From assembly GCF_030272615.1 (NCBI RefSeq), contig NC_081407.1:146199744-146257743 (forward strand): 58,000 nt of DNA, read 5' to 3'. Source of the DNA: Cryptomeria japonica. Its lineage: Eukaryota > Streptophyta > Pinopsida > Cupressales > Cupressaceae. A program made the translations under genes and the position numbers. Each line of letters starts with the position of its first letter. Position 1 is the first letter of the stretch. Below, piece by piece: positions 21,766 to 33,558 of the stretch. Under the pieces are notes generated by a model. It was not told the DNA's origin and did not search any database. It saw only the letters and a program-made list of their open reading frames with translations.

Positions 21766-22540
21766 AAGACATACAAAAGTATATATTTTGACAATCGAGA
21801 GTGCACAATTACGATGAACAACTATAAATAATAAATTTTCAATATTGTTCGTTGTAGAAGTAATGTGTAGATCAAGAGCCCTTTTAAATATGTTTTAATA
21901 GATAAATATGTTTTTTCCTCGATAGGCAATTTACAATTCACAAATCATCGTGCATTCTCCAGTTGAAATCCAAATTTAGAAAAGTTATAAATTTGCCACC
22001 TGTTGGAGAATCTCCAACTGCCTAAAAAACTCAAATATATAAATTTAGAAAGGACTGTCGAGCAATAGATATATGATGCTGCCAAAACTAAGCTATTACA
22101 TTTTGTTAAAAATGGAGATAGTAAATTAGTGTCGTTATTTTTTTGCATGGAGATAAATGTTTGTAATTGCCGATAATGGAATAGTGGACATAAATTCACT
22201 AACATGCCACTCACACATGCAATATTCTCTTCCGAATTCTTTGCCAGTAAATTCACAAAGTGCTTGGAAATTTTATCCTACAATTCTTTGTATTGTGAAT
22301 CATGCAAATAGTTTTTGAGGGCTCTCGAAGCATCTTCCATCACTTTTTCCCCTATTGAAAAATCTGCTTCAATCTTCTCTTCTCTAGCTTAGTTGGACAG
22401 TTTTTTATTTCTGTTATAACAATCAGCTTTAAACCTCACACATTAATCAACATATTAAACTTAAAAAAATGTCAATCTAGTTTCGGCACACAGTTCTCTC
22501 ACACTTTTCTATCTTTATAGAAGGAAAGCAGTATAAAGGG
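21766..22540. other. No recognisable feature
   Basis: AT-rich. One 103-codon minus-strand frame (22256-21945) resembles nothing I know and has no supporting context. Confidence 0.4.
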
Positions 22541-22550
22541 AGGTTAACTC

Positions 22551-22700
22551 AGTGACTCTCACATCTTGCAAAGTGAAAGAGTACAAGTTCGAGTATAGAT
22601 GTTCTCCTTGTGATTTTGATCTGCATGAATGCTATGCCACAACTTCTGAAGATTCAACAAGTACAAATAACAAGAGACCATATATTGCCTCTAACTTTAA
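22551..22700 (+). pseudogene. Orphan DC1 (Cys/His-rich C1) zinc-finger exon
   Basis: The plus strand reads TLTSCKVKEYKFEYRCSPCD then FDLHECYA, the classic DC1 pattern with paired CxxC and the FDLHxxCA tail. DC1 proteins are plant-specific, putatively zinc- and lipid-binding, and often stress-linked. The frame is closed upstream (TAA just before 22540), but a plausible acceptor (TTAACTCAG) precedes it and AAG|GTGATT at about 22700 could be a donor. It looks like a single exon or relic; no other exon of the gene is recognisable nearby. Confidence 0.55.
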
Positions 22701-23200
22701 GGTGATTTCATGCTTTTGTTATTTATTTTGAAGCTTAAATGTATTATGTGGCCTTTAACATATAATGTAATGAGGAATATTATTGATTTCTCCTATCTCA
22801 GTTGCCCAACATTTTTTTGTTGTATTAAGCTAAACAGGCTGCAGGTACTTGGAGTGTATGAGAAAGGTCTTATCTTGCAGCAGTTATTTGCCCATCAACT
22901 ATTTCCATTTGGTAAGGTGTTTCGAAACACTAGGACCTCTACAATTTTTGGGTATCTTTTAGAAAGAATGCTCTTCAACCAGATATTGGTTTCTCTTGCA
23001 CTCGCATCTGTCATTATGCTCCAAACTCTTTAAGTTCTTAAAGAGATCATTGTGTAAATAAAAATGTTTTCTTGTGAAAAGGTTGAAGATTAATTTGTGC
23101 CAGTAATCATATGTTTTTTATTCCTTATTTTTTAAGGTTTAATTTTTTGAAAAATTTATTGAAAATGATCCAAATGGGGCAAACAGAGAACTGAGACTAT
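22701..23200. other. No recognisable feature
   Basis: Contains a 107-codon hydrophobic plus-strand frame (22710-23033) that I cannot assign and consider a chance frame in T-rich DNA. Confidence 0.35.
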
Positions 23201-23767
23201 TGTCCCAAGCTTCTAATCAGATTGGCAATACAAAATAAAACCCAAACAAAAATGACAAGAGGAGATAGGCAATATTCTTGTTTGTATTAATTTTGGAAAT
23301 GAAACTTTTACAACTAAACAAAATATAAATAACAAACTACAAACTAATTACAATACATGTAGGAGCTGCTTTCAATTATATTCTTGGATATTATTACAAC
23401 TCTCTCTCACACACACAACTCTCTCAGAGCTACTAGTGCTTGGAGCAATCATTGCTCACTATCCAAACACAACGTAGGTGTTCTTGCACACATTTAAAAA
23501 ATTATGTGCTATTGCACACACTTGGACTCACTTCAACTACTTCATTGACTTCTACTTCTGATAGGAAAAACTTTATTTTCTTTTGTCTTATGACTGTCCA
23601 CATAGGTTCCCACTAAGAATTCAAAACTACCTATCCAAATTAATTTCACCTGGAATCTTTAATGCGCGTCAAGAGCAAGGGGGATGAGGATCCCAAAGTC
23701 TTCTAGTTGCTACAAGTTGCTTGTTGCAAAAGTGGAAAAAAAAATTGAAATTTTAAAATTTCCAACA
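23200..23767 (-). repeat. Probable 3' LTR of copia 2 (outer edge unknown)
   Basis: On the minus strand the LTR start is TGTTGGAAATTTTAAAATTTC (from 23767 down), directly after a purine tract AACAAAGGGGTAG. The far end is not defined because no second LTR is available for comparison; 23200 is a guess. Confidence 0.5.
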
Positions 23768-23779
23768 CTACCCCTTTGT

Positions 23780-25310
23780 TCTTAGCCAACAAATAAGATC
23801 AACCCTAATCCAAATCAACAAATCCCAAGTTTCTTCTTAGGCGCTAAAAATTATCCCTGCTCAATGGTTTTTGCTTACACCTACAAAACTCCATTTTGAT
23901 TTCACTATTCTCAACTAATTCTCTGATAAAATGATAGCTAATTTCAATGTGTTTGCTTCTTTCAGGAAACAAATGATTTTACATCAAATCTATTGATGAA
24001 ATATTGTCACAAAAAATTGTCCTTTTGTCCTCTTGTTCTTCCTTCAAATATGCCAAGATTCTTCTCAACCAAATAGCTTGATATGTTGTTGCATTTATTG
24101 TTATATACTCATCCTCAACTATATATAGGGCAATAATGACTTACTTCTTAGAAGCCCATGAGATTACTCCTAAACCCAAATGGAACACATAGTCCGATGT
24201 GTTTTTCCTTTCATCTACACTTCCTACCCAATCACTATCTATGTAACCCACCAGCTCAAAAACATTTGTTACAGTATATAAAATACCATATCCCTTGGTG
24301 CCATTCACATACCTCAAGATTATCTTACCAGCTTGCCAATGGGTGTCCTTTGGAGTTTCCATAAATCTAGAAATTAAACTCATTGCATGCATTATATCAG
24401 GCCTAGTTGTTGTCAAATACATTAAACTTCCAATCAAACTCTTGTACACAGTCGGAGTCACAATGCTGATGTAATTTTCTGCTCAACTTAAGACCTACGA
24501 TTGTTGGTGTTGGTGCAGGCTTTCTATTTTGCATTCTAAATATCTTCAATATCTCATTTGCATTTTTTTCTTAAGAGATTAAAATACAATCATGCATTTG
24601 TTTTACTTTTATGCCTAGAAAAAACCTAAAGAGACCTAAATTTGTCATTTCAAACTCTCTTTTCATGGCCTGTTTAAAATTAATAATGAGGAAATCATCA
24701 TCCCCAATGAAAACTAAATCATCTACATATAAGACAACAAATAAAATATAACCATTAGTTTCTCACCATCACTTTTTCTATAGTCATTTCTCATCAAATA
24801 TGAATCAATCATGTTATGCCATGCTTGTGGAGCTTTCTTCAACCCATAAAGAGCCTTCTTTAGCCTATATAGCTTGTCATCATGACCTATAACTTCATAA
24901 TCAGGTGGCTGCTCCACATAAACTTCTTCTTTTAATACTTCATTCAAGAAGGTGGACTTCATGTCCATTTGAAATACCTTCCATTTATGCTAGGTTGCAA
25001 TTGCTATGACTACCCACATGGTTTCCATCCTTGCAGTAGGGGAATACATCTCATCATAATCTCTTCCAAATTGTTATTCATACCCCATGACAACCAATGT
25101 TTCCTTATTTCACTCTATTCTTTCTTCGACTTTGATTTTGGTCTTATAGACCCATTTTACCCCAATAACTTGCTTGTTGGGAGGCAAATTAGTTAGCTCC
25201 CAATTTCTTTTTTTTTAATTTCCTCATCCATGGCCTCACACCATTTCTCTTCTTTCATAGCATCCTCAAAATAAATCAAATCACTTGAGGCCTATGTAAC
25301 TTGACTCCAA
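23780..25310 (-). pseudogene. Copia 2 RT and RNase H remnant
   Basis: From high to low coordinates: VIGVKWVYKTK (about 25160), MDMKSTFLNEVLKEEVYVEQ (24968), LYGLKKAPQAWHNMIDSYL, then a gap with frameshifts, then YKSLIGSLMYLTTTRPDI and DSDWVGSVDERKNTSDYVF (24461-24141). Beyond 24141 the RNase H end is heavily mutated; FPERSKHIEISYHFIRELVE is still readable around 23970-23910. Several stops and frame changes occur, and the YVDD region (about 24720) is disrupted. Confidence 0.8.
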
Positions 25311-25324
25311 TGGCCATCTGTATT

Positions 25325-25670
25325 GGAAAAATTTCTATATATGATAGTTCTATGCAATGTTGATACAATTTATAAAATCTTAAATAGAATTTGTTTGTTA
25401 TCTATGAAAATTATTGTCCTTCATGAAAGATTCAATGTATCATATTTAACTAGAATTTATTCTTGATCACATCATCTTTGCCACACCTTTATATTTAACT
25501 CAAGATATATAAGCAAAATAATATGAATTTAAATTTATAGATTAAAATTTAAGGAAAAATAAATTAAATAATAATTAATAAGTGAATATGTTATTCAATT
25601 TTCTTTTCTTTTCTTTACACATAAGCTGGTTATTATTTTGTTGCCTAATCTTTAAATTGATAAATCAGTG
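25325..25670 (+). repeat. Dispersed repeat shared with 51090-51400
   Basis: Begins GATAGTTCTATGCAATGTTGATACAATTTATAAAAT and includes GAAAATTATTGTCCTTC and ATAAGCTGGTTATTATTTTGTT. It aligns over ~340 bp with DNA downstream of the EG45-like gene, in the same orientation. Confidence 0.8.
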
Positions 25671-25763
25671 TTAAATATATTGATGTCAAACCAATTACTC
25701 CACATAATTCTTTGGGTTTCGATGGGTTCTAGTGCAGAAAATCAGAGTGATAAGCAACTTTGA

Positions 25764-25831
25764 AGATTAAAACCTCGCACTTCAGGCATCATCATCATAA
25801 GATTAATATCTCGCACTTCAGGCATCATTGT
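25764..25831. repeat. 36 bp tandem duplication
   Basis: AGATTAAAACCTCGCACTTCAGGCATCATCATCATA-type unit at 25764-25799, repeated as AGATTAATATCTCGCACTTCAGG... at 25800-25831. Confidence 0.85.
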
Positions 25832-25839
25832 AAGAATAT

Positions 25840-27292
25840 GTTGTCATTTGGTTAGTTTTTTAACTCATTTTGGTCACTAAAAAGAGAGGCCAACAAGCAA
25901 ATTAGAGTGATTATATTCTTTACATTTTTTATCTAGATGAATGTTCAAATGGTTTTATGTTAATTTTAGTGGCCCAATGGTTTGGGAATGAATTTTTTTT
26001 AGGTTTGGACCTAAAGGGACCGAACTCACCTCATGACAAAGTAAAAGGGCATGTTAACAAAAAATGATAAAGGGTTTTCAGCACATAGCTCAAAAAGAAG
26101 GGAAGAATGGTTTCAAAGAGTCTCAAGAAAACAAAAGGATTAGGGATTGAATTGGCAATGAAGGGGGTGACTCCCATTGCTTTCCTTTTCATTTGGGTTG
26201 CAAACCTGAATTGTGGGTGCAATGATTGTAAAATATATATGATAAAAATAGATAATGGTGTTGCAAAGCACGCTTTTCACATAAAATGAAATTTATTTCA
26301 TAAAGGATGTTGAATGTGTAAAGGAGGGTGAAAACTCGCTTAAACATATGACAAAAAGAGTGGGTAAATATATTTCCAGCCAAATAGGCAAAATTGTATT
26401 TGCCAAACATTTTTCAATTGTGGCCAAATAGTTTACTCAAAAGTAAATAGTAAATAAATGCCATATGGAATATTCCATATTTTGCAAGGGCATTTTCACG
26501 CATTTTCACTTGAAGGTTAAATATTTTTCAAATGAAATTGCATCAAGGTGAATACTTTTAGCAAGTTGAAAGTATCTTTACATAAGTTAAAGAGTGAGTG
26601 AAAGAAGGTAAGGATCTTTTGCTAGAGAATGAGGTGTGAAATATTAAATAGAAAAAGATAAAACGTAGGTAAGGAATGAATTTTTTTATTCCACCAAATG
26701 AGGGGAAAATGAAGTCAAAATATGTTGCAATAAGTTGCAATGTGACATGTATTTTCACGAAGTGTAATATGAGCAGAAATAAAATAGGGGAATATATTAT
26801 CTCTAGTTGCACAATAATGCAGAAAGAATATAATTATTTCCAAAATAGGTGAAGGGAGGAATCAGAAAAGGATAATCATTTTTAGTTGCAACCTAAAAGT
26901 GGATGACAAATGAGAGATAATAGAATAAAGATCAATTCAAAGGAATGAAGTTCAGATCACATTTTGGATAAGGATATGTGTCGACTATAGATGTAATCTA
27001 GAATTTTCTTCTCTCTTATTTCTTCTCATTCTCTTTCATTTGCAAAGGTTCCATTGTCTAGTTTTTAAATATTTAATTATTTGTAAAGGCTAATTTAGGA
27101 TTGGGTTTACTTTGAAGTTCTAATTTTAGTATGTTGTAGTAAAATTGTTATTATGATAAGCAAGCTAGTTTGCAAAGTATGAATTAAAAGTATGTTGTGA
27201 TGTCTCCTAATTGTATGGAATTTTATTTTAAACCATAATAATCAAGGATTTGTAGGGTTTTTGTTGCACATTTGTTGTAGCTGGTATTTGGT
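25840..27292. other. No recognisable feature
   Basis: About 1.45 kb of AT-rich DNA with only short chance frames on either strand. Confidence 0.4.
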
Positions 27293-27297
27293 TGAAG

Positions 27298-28099
27298 TGA
27301 AGCAGCCACCGATCGGGAAGGACATCAAGGAGATCAATCCAGACCAGTCAACAAGAGCAAACACAATGAAAACACACAGATATGATGGAGGAAATTCAAA
27401 ACAGATAGTTTTATTGCATGAAATTTTATTACACCCAATTGGTAACAACCAGGATGCAACATACTGACACACAAGCCTAGTAGAATAGGTCGCAACTAGA
27501 ACCTTGAATCGAAAGATCTATATTCTAGGCAAAACCTATCTATCTGATACTCTGATTGATTCTCATTGATTGGATTCTAAAACATGATTACAAATATATA
27601 TATCAATCCAAAGGATCCAGTGGGCCCAAAAGGGATCAAAACCTAAAGAACAAGACCTAAAGTGCAAAATGAACAAAGTCGGCCTCTGCCAAGAGAATCC
27701 TCTGGAAAATCCAAAGGATCAAACGTAGATCACGGGAAAAGGTCGGTCACATGCTAAGGAACATTGAAATCAACATCTAAGGCTCCACAAGATTCAGAAT
27801 GGGTTCTGATAGATCACCAGAATAGGTCTCAAGCAACCAATAACAAAGGAACAACTGGTAACAAGAAACTATCATGGAAATTGATAGCAATATCTTGCGG
27901 GTACGTGATCCAAATGCGATGTGGTCTGAAAGAAAGAAGGATGATCAAGTCTTCAAGTAGAATCCAACTCCACAGGATTCGGTGAGCCAAAAATAGGGTA
28001 CACAAAAAGGAAAACTGAAACTGCAAATAGAAAACAAAACATAAAGGAAAAATGTTTTTGGTTGATGCAAGATTGTTGTGAACCGAGGATGCTCCTACA
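27298..28099 (-). repeat. 3' LTR of the gypsy element
   Basis: 802 bp; on the plus strand TGAAGCAGCC...CTCCTACA. It matches 32737-33558 throughout. Its TA run is short (about 10 bp near 27595), unlike the partner LTR. Confidence 0.88.
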
Positions 28100-28292
28100 T
28101 CAAACATCCGGGGTTAATGAAAAAGTGAGCCTCTCACTTTGCTGGGGTCATAGGGAAACCAAGGCAGTCTACCTCTTCCTGAGAATTCCAAGATGAATCT
28201 TCAACTGGTCTTCTCTTCCACTTCACAAGATATTATTTGTACTGACTATTCTAGGTGCTACGCCCAATCCTACTGTCCAAAATCTCTTCAAT

Positions 28293-29285
28293 CTAATCTG
28301 GTTCCTTCTCAAGAAATTTTTTCTCAAGGTTTGCAACACTGTCCTCACTAAATTCTGGTTCATGGTACTCATGAAGATTTGCAATGTTAAATATAGGTGA
28401 AATACTTAGACTATCAGGTACCTCCACTTCATATGTATATCTAGAACTAAACTTCCTCAAAAGCTTACAGGGTCCAAACTTCTTCATATGCAACTTATTA
28501 TAAGTTCCAACCAAGAATATTTCTTTTCTCAGATATACCATCACTTCATCGCCAACTTCAAATTCCCTATGTCTCCTCTTTTCATTTGCCTTCTCCTTGT
28601 ATTTGTTGTTCATGTCTTCAAAATGTTGTTTAATCTGAATATGCAATGTTGCCATGTGATGTGCAAAATCTTTTGCTTCTGAATCTTCCATTCTTCATTG
28701 CTAATATCTCTCAATTTTGATATTCCTCTAGGATGCACTCTGGTAGCAATCTCAAAAGGTGTTTTTTTGGTACTTCTATTAACTGAATTGTTGTAGGCAA
28801 ACTCTACTTGTGAAAGGATCAAATCCCAACTTTTGGTTTTATGTCCCACTAAACACCTTAACAAGTTTCCCAAAATCCAGTTAACAACTTTTTTCTGTCC
28901 ATCAGTGTGTGGATGAAATATAGAACTGAACTTCAAATTTGTCTCCATCTTCTTCCAAAGTGTTCTCCAAAAATAGCCAACAAACTTAGTGTCTGTCTGA
29001 AACTATGCTCTTAGGTAATCCATGCAATCTCACCACTTCCTTGAAAAATAGGTATGCTACATGCAATGCAACTGATGTCTTCCTACAAGGTATAAAATGA
29101 GTCGTCTTCAAAAATCTATCCACTACCAAAAATATAGAATCATTCCCTCTCAGTGTCTTAGCCAATCCAAGTAAAAAATCCATGCTTATATACTCCCAAG
29201 GTCTTTCTGGTACTGTCAATGGTTCATACAATCCCACATTCTGACTACTACCTTTTGTAACTTGACAAACTCTACAACTCTGCAC
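28293..29285 (-). pseudogene. Gypsy integrase and C-terminal tail
   Basis: The minus strand reads [29 protein letters not shown] (first Asp), [14 protein letters not shown] and VSDRH (second Asp). After a frame change near 28980-28950 it continues HPHTDGQKKVVNWILGNLLR. Here the invariant catalytic Glu of the usual TDGQTE-type block is Lys, so integration activity is lost. The tail (28691-28293) has FEVGDEVMVYLRKE and FGPCKLLRKFSSRYTYEVEV, typical of the gypsy post-integrase region. It ends at EPD, with no chromodomain visible. Confidence 0.85.
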
Positions 29286-29527
29286 ATATCTCTTAACATC
29301 CTTATGAATCTGGGGCCAAAATACTACTCACTCACCAATGCAACTGTTTTGTCAATGCCAAAATATTTGACTAAGCCTCCACTGTGTTTCTCTTTTATTA
29401 GGTTCTCACACATGGAACTCTTAGGTATGCACAACTGAACTCCCTTAAATAACATCCCATATTGAATGAAATAATCCAACCATTTTCTCCTATCAACCAT
29501 AATTGGTTCTCTACATTCTTTCCAAGG

Positions 29528-29992
29528 TTATGCAAAATCTGGGTCTTCATCATACAAGGTCTTCAAATATTCAAAACCTAATACTATCACCCTCATCTCT
29601 GTCCACAAATTTCTTCTCCTACTCAATGCATCAACAACTTTGTTATATTTCCCACATCTATGCTTCAATAGAAAGGTGTAACTCTGCAAGAATTCTACCC
29701 ATCTCTTATGCCTCTGATTTAACTTACTCTGATTGTTCAAATATTGCAAATATTGATGATCTGTATACAACACAAACTCCTTAGGCAACAAGTAGTGTCT
29801 CCACTTCTTCAAGGATTGAATTATGGCATAAAATTCTTGATCATACACTGAATATCTCTTCTGAGAATCATTCAATTTCTCACTAAAATAGGCTACTGCT
29901 CTCTCTTCTTGACTCAAAACTAATCCTATTGTTGTTCCACATGCATCACAATCCACTTGAAATACTTTATTGAAATCTGGTAAAACCAACAC
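29528..29992 (-). pseudogene. Gypsy RNase H domain
   Basis: Open over 154 codons: VFQVDCDACGTTIGLVLSQE, AVAYFSEKLNDSQKRYSVYD, QEFYAIIQSLKKWRHYLL, YTDHQYLQYL and KYNKVVDALSRR. It is collinear with the upstream RT and downstream integrase but separated from both by stops. Confidence 0.88.
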
Positions 29993-30127
29993 AAGCTACT
30001 CAGTCACTTTTTTCTTCAATAACTCAAAAGTTTTGTTTTCTCCGGTGGTCCATTTGAATTCCTTCTTATCTCATCTCATGGTCTCAGTCATAGGGTTACA
30101 AACTGAACTAAAAATTTTAATGAACTT

Positions 30128-30780
30128 CTAGTAGAAAATAGCCAACCCATGAAATGATCTAGCTTCTCCAATGCTTTCCAATATAGGCCACTCCACAATT
30201 GCTTTCACTTTCTCAGGGTCCATCTTCAATCCATTAGCAAATATCACAAACCTGAAATAGACTAACTCTGCCTTCATAAACATACATTTCTTAAGATTTA
30301 TCAACAACTTTTCTTCTCTCAACCTCTGCAAAACTTGTCTAAAATGCAACAAATGCTCCTCCTTTGTCTTAATAAAAATCAAAATGTCATCCAAGTAAAA
30401 AATGACAAACTTACCCAATAATTTCTTCAATACCTCATTCATCAACCTCATGAAAGTACTAGGTGCATTAGTTAACCCAAAAGGCATCACCAACCACTCA
30501 TACAATCCTTCATGTGTCTTGAATGTTATCTTCCACTCATCTCCCTATCTGATCCTGATCTAATGATATCCACACTTCAAATCTATCTTTGTAAAATATC
30601 TTTCTCCGCTCAAAATGTCCATTATGTCATCCATCCTAGGCAAAGGAAACCGGTATTTCACTATGATCTTTTTTATTGCTCTGAAATCAATACACATTCT
30701 TCACTCTCCATTCTTCTTAGGTGCTAATACTGCTAGTACTACACAAGGAAACAACTCCCTCTGATTAGACCTTTCTTCAA
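30128..30780 (-). pseudogene. Gypsy reverse transcriptase
   Basis: After an MCID-type block the minus strand reads [20 protein letters not shown], then [18 protein letters not shown] with two TAGs (30560-30562 and 30545-30547) exactly where gypsy RTs have Gln. [20 protein letters not shown] and the active site FYLDDILIF (YxDD) follow in the open frame at 30505-30128. It ends near HGLAIFY before another stop. Confidence 0.88.
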
Positions 30781-31129
30781 CTGCTCCAACACTTGTCAAT
30801 TTAACTCCTCATTCTCTACTGGTTTCAACCGATGAGCAGCTTTATTAGGAAAACTAGCTCTGAAAATCAGGTCCACGCAATGACTAATATTTCTAACCAA
30901 TGGTAATCCATCAAGCACATTATTTGAAATGATGTCTTCATACTCTGTCAGCAAATACTTTATCTCCTCTAGTTGTTCTTCTTATTGTTCCAGTCTCTCA
31001 GTCTTCTTAGGACCCAAGGCAAAACACACATTCTCATGTCTCATTCCATCCAGGAATTTCCTTCCATCCACCAAACAAATCCTAGCATTTGTACAGACTT
31101 CACTCTTCAAAGGCTCCTCTAAAGGTAAC

Positions 31130-31460
31130 AAGGTTCACTTCATCCCATTTTCTACAATAGTGTATATATTCTTCCTCCCATCATGTATTTCCTGTCTATC
31201 AAACTGCCAAGGTCTACCCAACAAAAGGTGACAAATATACATAGGCATAATATCACACAAGACTTCATCGTGATAATTCCTAATTTTCAATTTCACCAAA
31301 CATTGCTCACTTACCAACAACTTATGTTCATCCTGAATCCATGCTATCTAATAAGGCTTAGGGTGTTTCAATCTTTCCAAATTCAACTTGTTCACCATCT
31401 CTTCAAAAACAACATTATCTGAACTATGGCTATCAATAACAACTTTAAAGAAATTATAAG
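31130..31460 (-). pseudogene. Gypsy aspartic protease region
   Basis: The expected DSGSS-type active site reads IDSHSSDNVV (about 31440), with the catalytic-loop Gly replaced by His. LVKLKIRNYHDEVLCDIMPM and HLLLGRPWQFDRQ downstream match the usual gypsy protease end. A TAG follows HPKPY at about 31348. Confidence 0.8.
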
Positions 31461-32460
31461 ATTCCTTACATCTGGTCTTGAATGGATTCTTCCTCTGCAA
31501 GGTTTCTTCATCTCCTCCGATATGACACAAAGCTCTCCTCATCATCAATAGTTCTCCATCTTTCAGTTTATTGTCTGATCCAGTGGGGTTTTCTTTCACC
31601 ACTGCTACTCTTTCGGTGGCCTTTGTCCTCTTACACTCAAATGTACGGTGTCCTTCTCCTCCACACTTAAAGAAAGTTCCTCTAAATTTCCTCTTATCTT
31701 GTCTTCCAAAGTTCTCATTCTCGTAGAAATTTCTTTCATCATTCCGGTATGAATTACCTTCTTTGCTCACTTCCTTGTCCTTGTTCTGATTTGTATTGGT
31801 TCCTCTTCCTCTAGTATATCCTCTTCCTCCTTGAAATATTCCTCTGGTAAACCTTCCACCTCTAGCTCTCTGTCTTTGCTCATGTCTTTTATTCAATTTC
31901 TCTTCAGCCTTTAGTGCATACTAGTAAGCCTCTTCAACACTCTCCAATTTGATCATACTGAGTTCATCTTTAATAGACATCTGCAATCTATTCAAATATC
32001 TTACAATTTGTTCAACTTCATCATCAACATGTCCGGATATGATGTTCAACTTGTAAAATGGTTTGGTGTACTCCTTCACACTAGATTCCTTTTGTCTCAA
32101 ATTTTGTAACTTTCGAAACAAACCACTTTATAATTCGTCGGTACAAACTTTGATTTCAACTTAGCAATCATCTGATCCCATATCTTAATATTTTCTTTAC
32201 CTCTCCTCTATTTGTCAACATGAAAATGCTCCCACCAAAGAGATGCATGACCTTTCAACTGGGTATAGGCATATTTCACCTTCCTCTCTTCTGTAGTGTT
32301 TTCAAAATCAAAATACTTCTCCATCTCTGAGATCCAATCCATCAATTCATCTGAATCTAACTTCCCATCATATTTCATTGGGGTAAAATGAGGTTTAGTG
32401 TTTTCCCTACTTAAAAACCTTTCTTCATCCAGATCAGTTACCGGTAGGTTACTTGAACTC
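31348..32460 (-). pseudogene. Gypsy gag with zinc knuckle
   Basis: From 32400 down: HFTPMKYDGKLDSDELMDWI and YAYTQLKGHASLWWEHFHVDK followed by TAG, then KIWDQMIAKLKSKF (retrotrans_gag type). 32121-31921 is open and ends EEAY-TAG (31923-31921), where the frame goes on YALKAEEKLNKR. An Arg/Gly-rich linker leads to the knuckle TFFKCGGEGHRTFECKR, in which the first zinc-binding Cys is Phe. Confidence 0.85.
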
Positions 32461-32717
32461 TAATGGGACTTCTTCTCCTTCATCTTCACTTACATCTTCA
32501 ATATGTTAGCCTCTTCTCTGGGCTGTCTCCATGGCTTCTAACTGGGCTGCTATTCCTCACAACATCTCCATCACAACAAGGTCTGCATTCCCACATGCTC
32601 CACCATTCCTTGTTTCTCTTTGTACCATCGATTCACGCTAGTCCTCTGCAATTGCAGGTCGGATCTGCAATCTGCCACCCTAGAACAAAAATTCAAGACA
32701 CTCAACCTCTAGAATGA

Positions 32718-32736
32718 AACTTCGCTCTAATACCAC
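32718..32736 (-). other. Primer-binding site of the gypsy element
   Basis: The minus strand reads TGGTATTAGAGCGAAGTTTC immediately after the 5' LTR end. It is the initiator tRNA-Met type (consensus TGGTATCAGAGC) with one change. Confidence 0.85.
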
Positions 32737-33029
32737 TGGAAGCAGTCACTAGTGAGGAGGGACCTCAAGGAGATCAATTTGGACTGGTCAGCAAGAGTAA
32801 ACATAATGGAAACACATAGATATGATAGAGGCAATGTAGAACATATAGTTTTATTGCATGAAATTTGATTACACCCGACCGGTAAAAACCAAGTTACAAC
32901 ATACCGGCACACAGACCTAGTAGAATAGGTCACAACCGTGACCTTGAATCGAAAGATCTATCTTCTAGACACAACTTATCTATCTGATACTCTGATTGAT
33001 TCTCATTTATTGCATTCTAAATCATGATT

Positions 33030-33082
<53 letters not shown>

Positions 33083-33558
33083 ACCAAAGGATTTAGCTGC
33101 CCCAAAAGGGATCAAAACCTGAAGAACAAGACCAAATTTGGAAAATGAACAAGGTCAGCCTCCGCCAAGAGATTACACTAGAAAATCCAAAGGATGAAAC
33201 ATAGATCATGGGAAAGGGTCGGCCACATGCTAAGGAACATTTAAATCAATAGCCAAGGCTACACAAGATTCAGAATGGGTTCCGATAGATCACCAGAATA
33301 GGTCTCAAGCAACCGGTAACAAGAAAACTATCATGGAAATCGGTAGTGATATCTTGTCAGTAAGTGATCCAAATGCAATGCGGTATGAAAGAAAGAAGGA
33401 TGATCAAGTCTTCAAGTAGAATCAAACTCCACAGGATCCGATGAACCAAAACTGGGACACACAAAATGGAAAACTGAAACTGCAAATAGAAAACAAAAGA
33501 TAAAGGAAAAATCTTTTTGGTTGATGCAATATTGTTGTGAACTGGGGATTCTCCTGCA
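32737..33558 (-). repeat. 5' LTR of the gypsy element
   Basis: 822 bp; on the plus strand TGGAAGCAGTCAC...CTCCTGCA. It contains a TA microsatellite of about 46 bp at 33034-33079, where the partner LTR has only about 10 bp. Confidence 0.88.

Larger units (their letters stand above)
23200..25310 (-). mobile_element. Ty1/copia retrotransposon 2, 5'-truncated remnant
   Basis: Minus strand, in order: RT, RNase H, purine tract, 3' LTR. The gag, protease and integrase regions are absent. At about 25320 the element stops abruptly against a dispersed repeat also found at 51090, so the 5' part was lost or never inserted. Only one LTR is present. Confidence 0.8.
27298..33558 (-). mobile_element. Ty3/gypsy retrotransposon, complete but dead
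   Basis: Two direct LTRs (27298-28099 and 32737-33558) flank an internal region read on the minus strand. The order is gag, protease, RT, RNase H, integrase, which is the gypsy order. No chromodomain is recognisable after the integrase. The flanking 5 bp (tgaag before 27298, ttgtg after 33558) do not match. Every domain is broken or has lost a key residue. Confidence 0.9.

Noticed and set aside
21945-22256. 103-codon minus-strand frame
   Set aside because: No recognisable motif, no conserved context and composition like surrounding AT-rich DNA.
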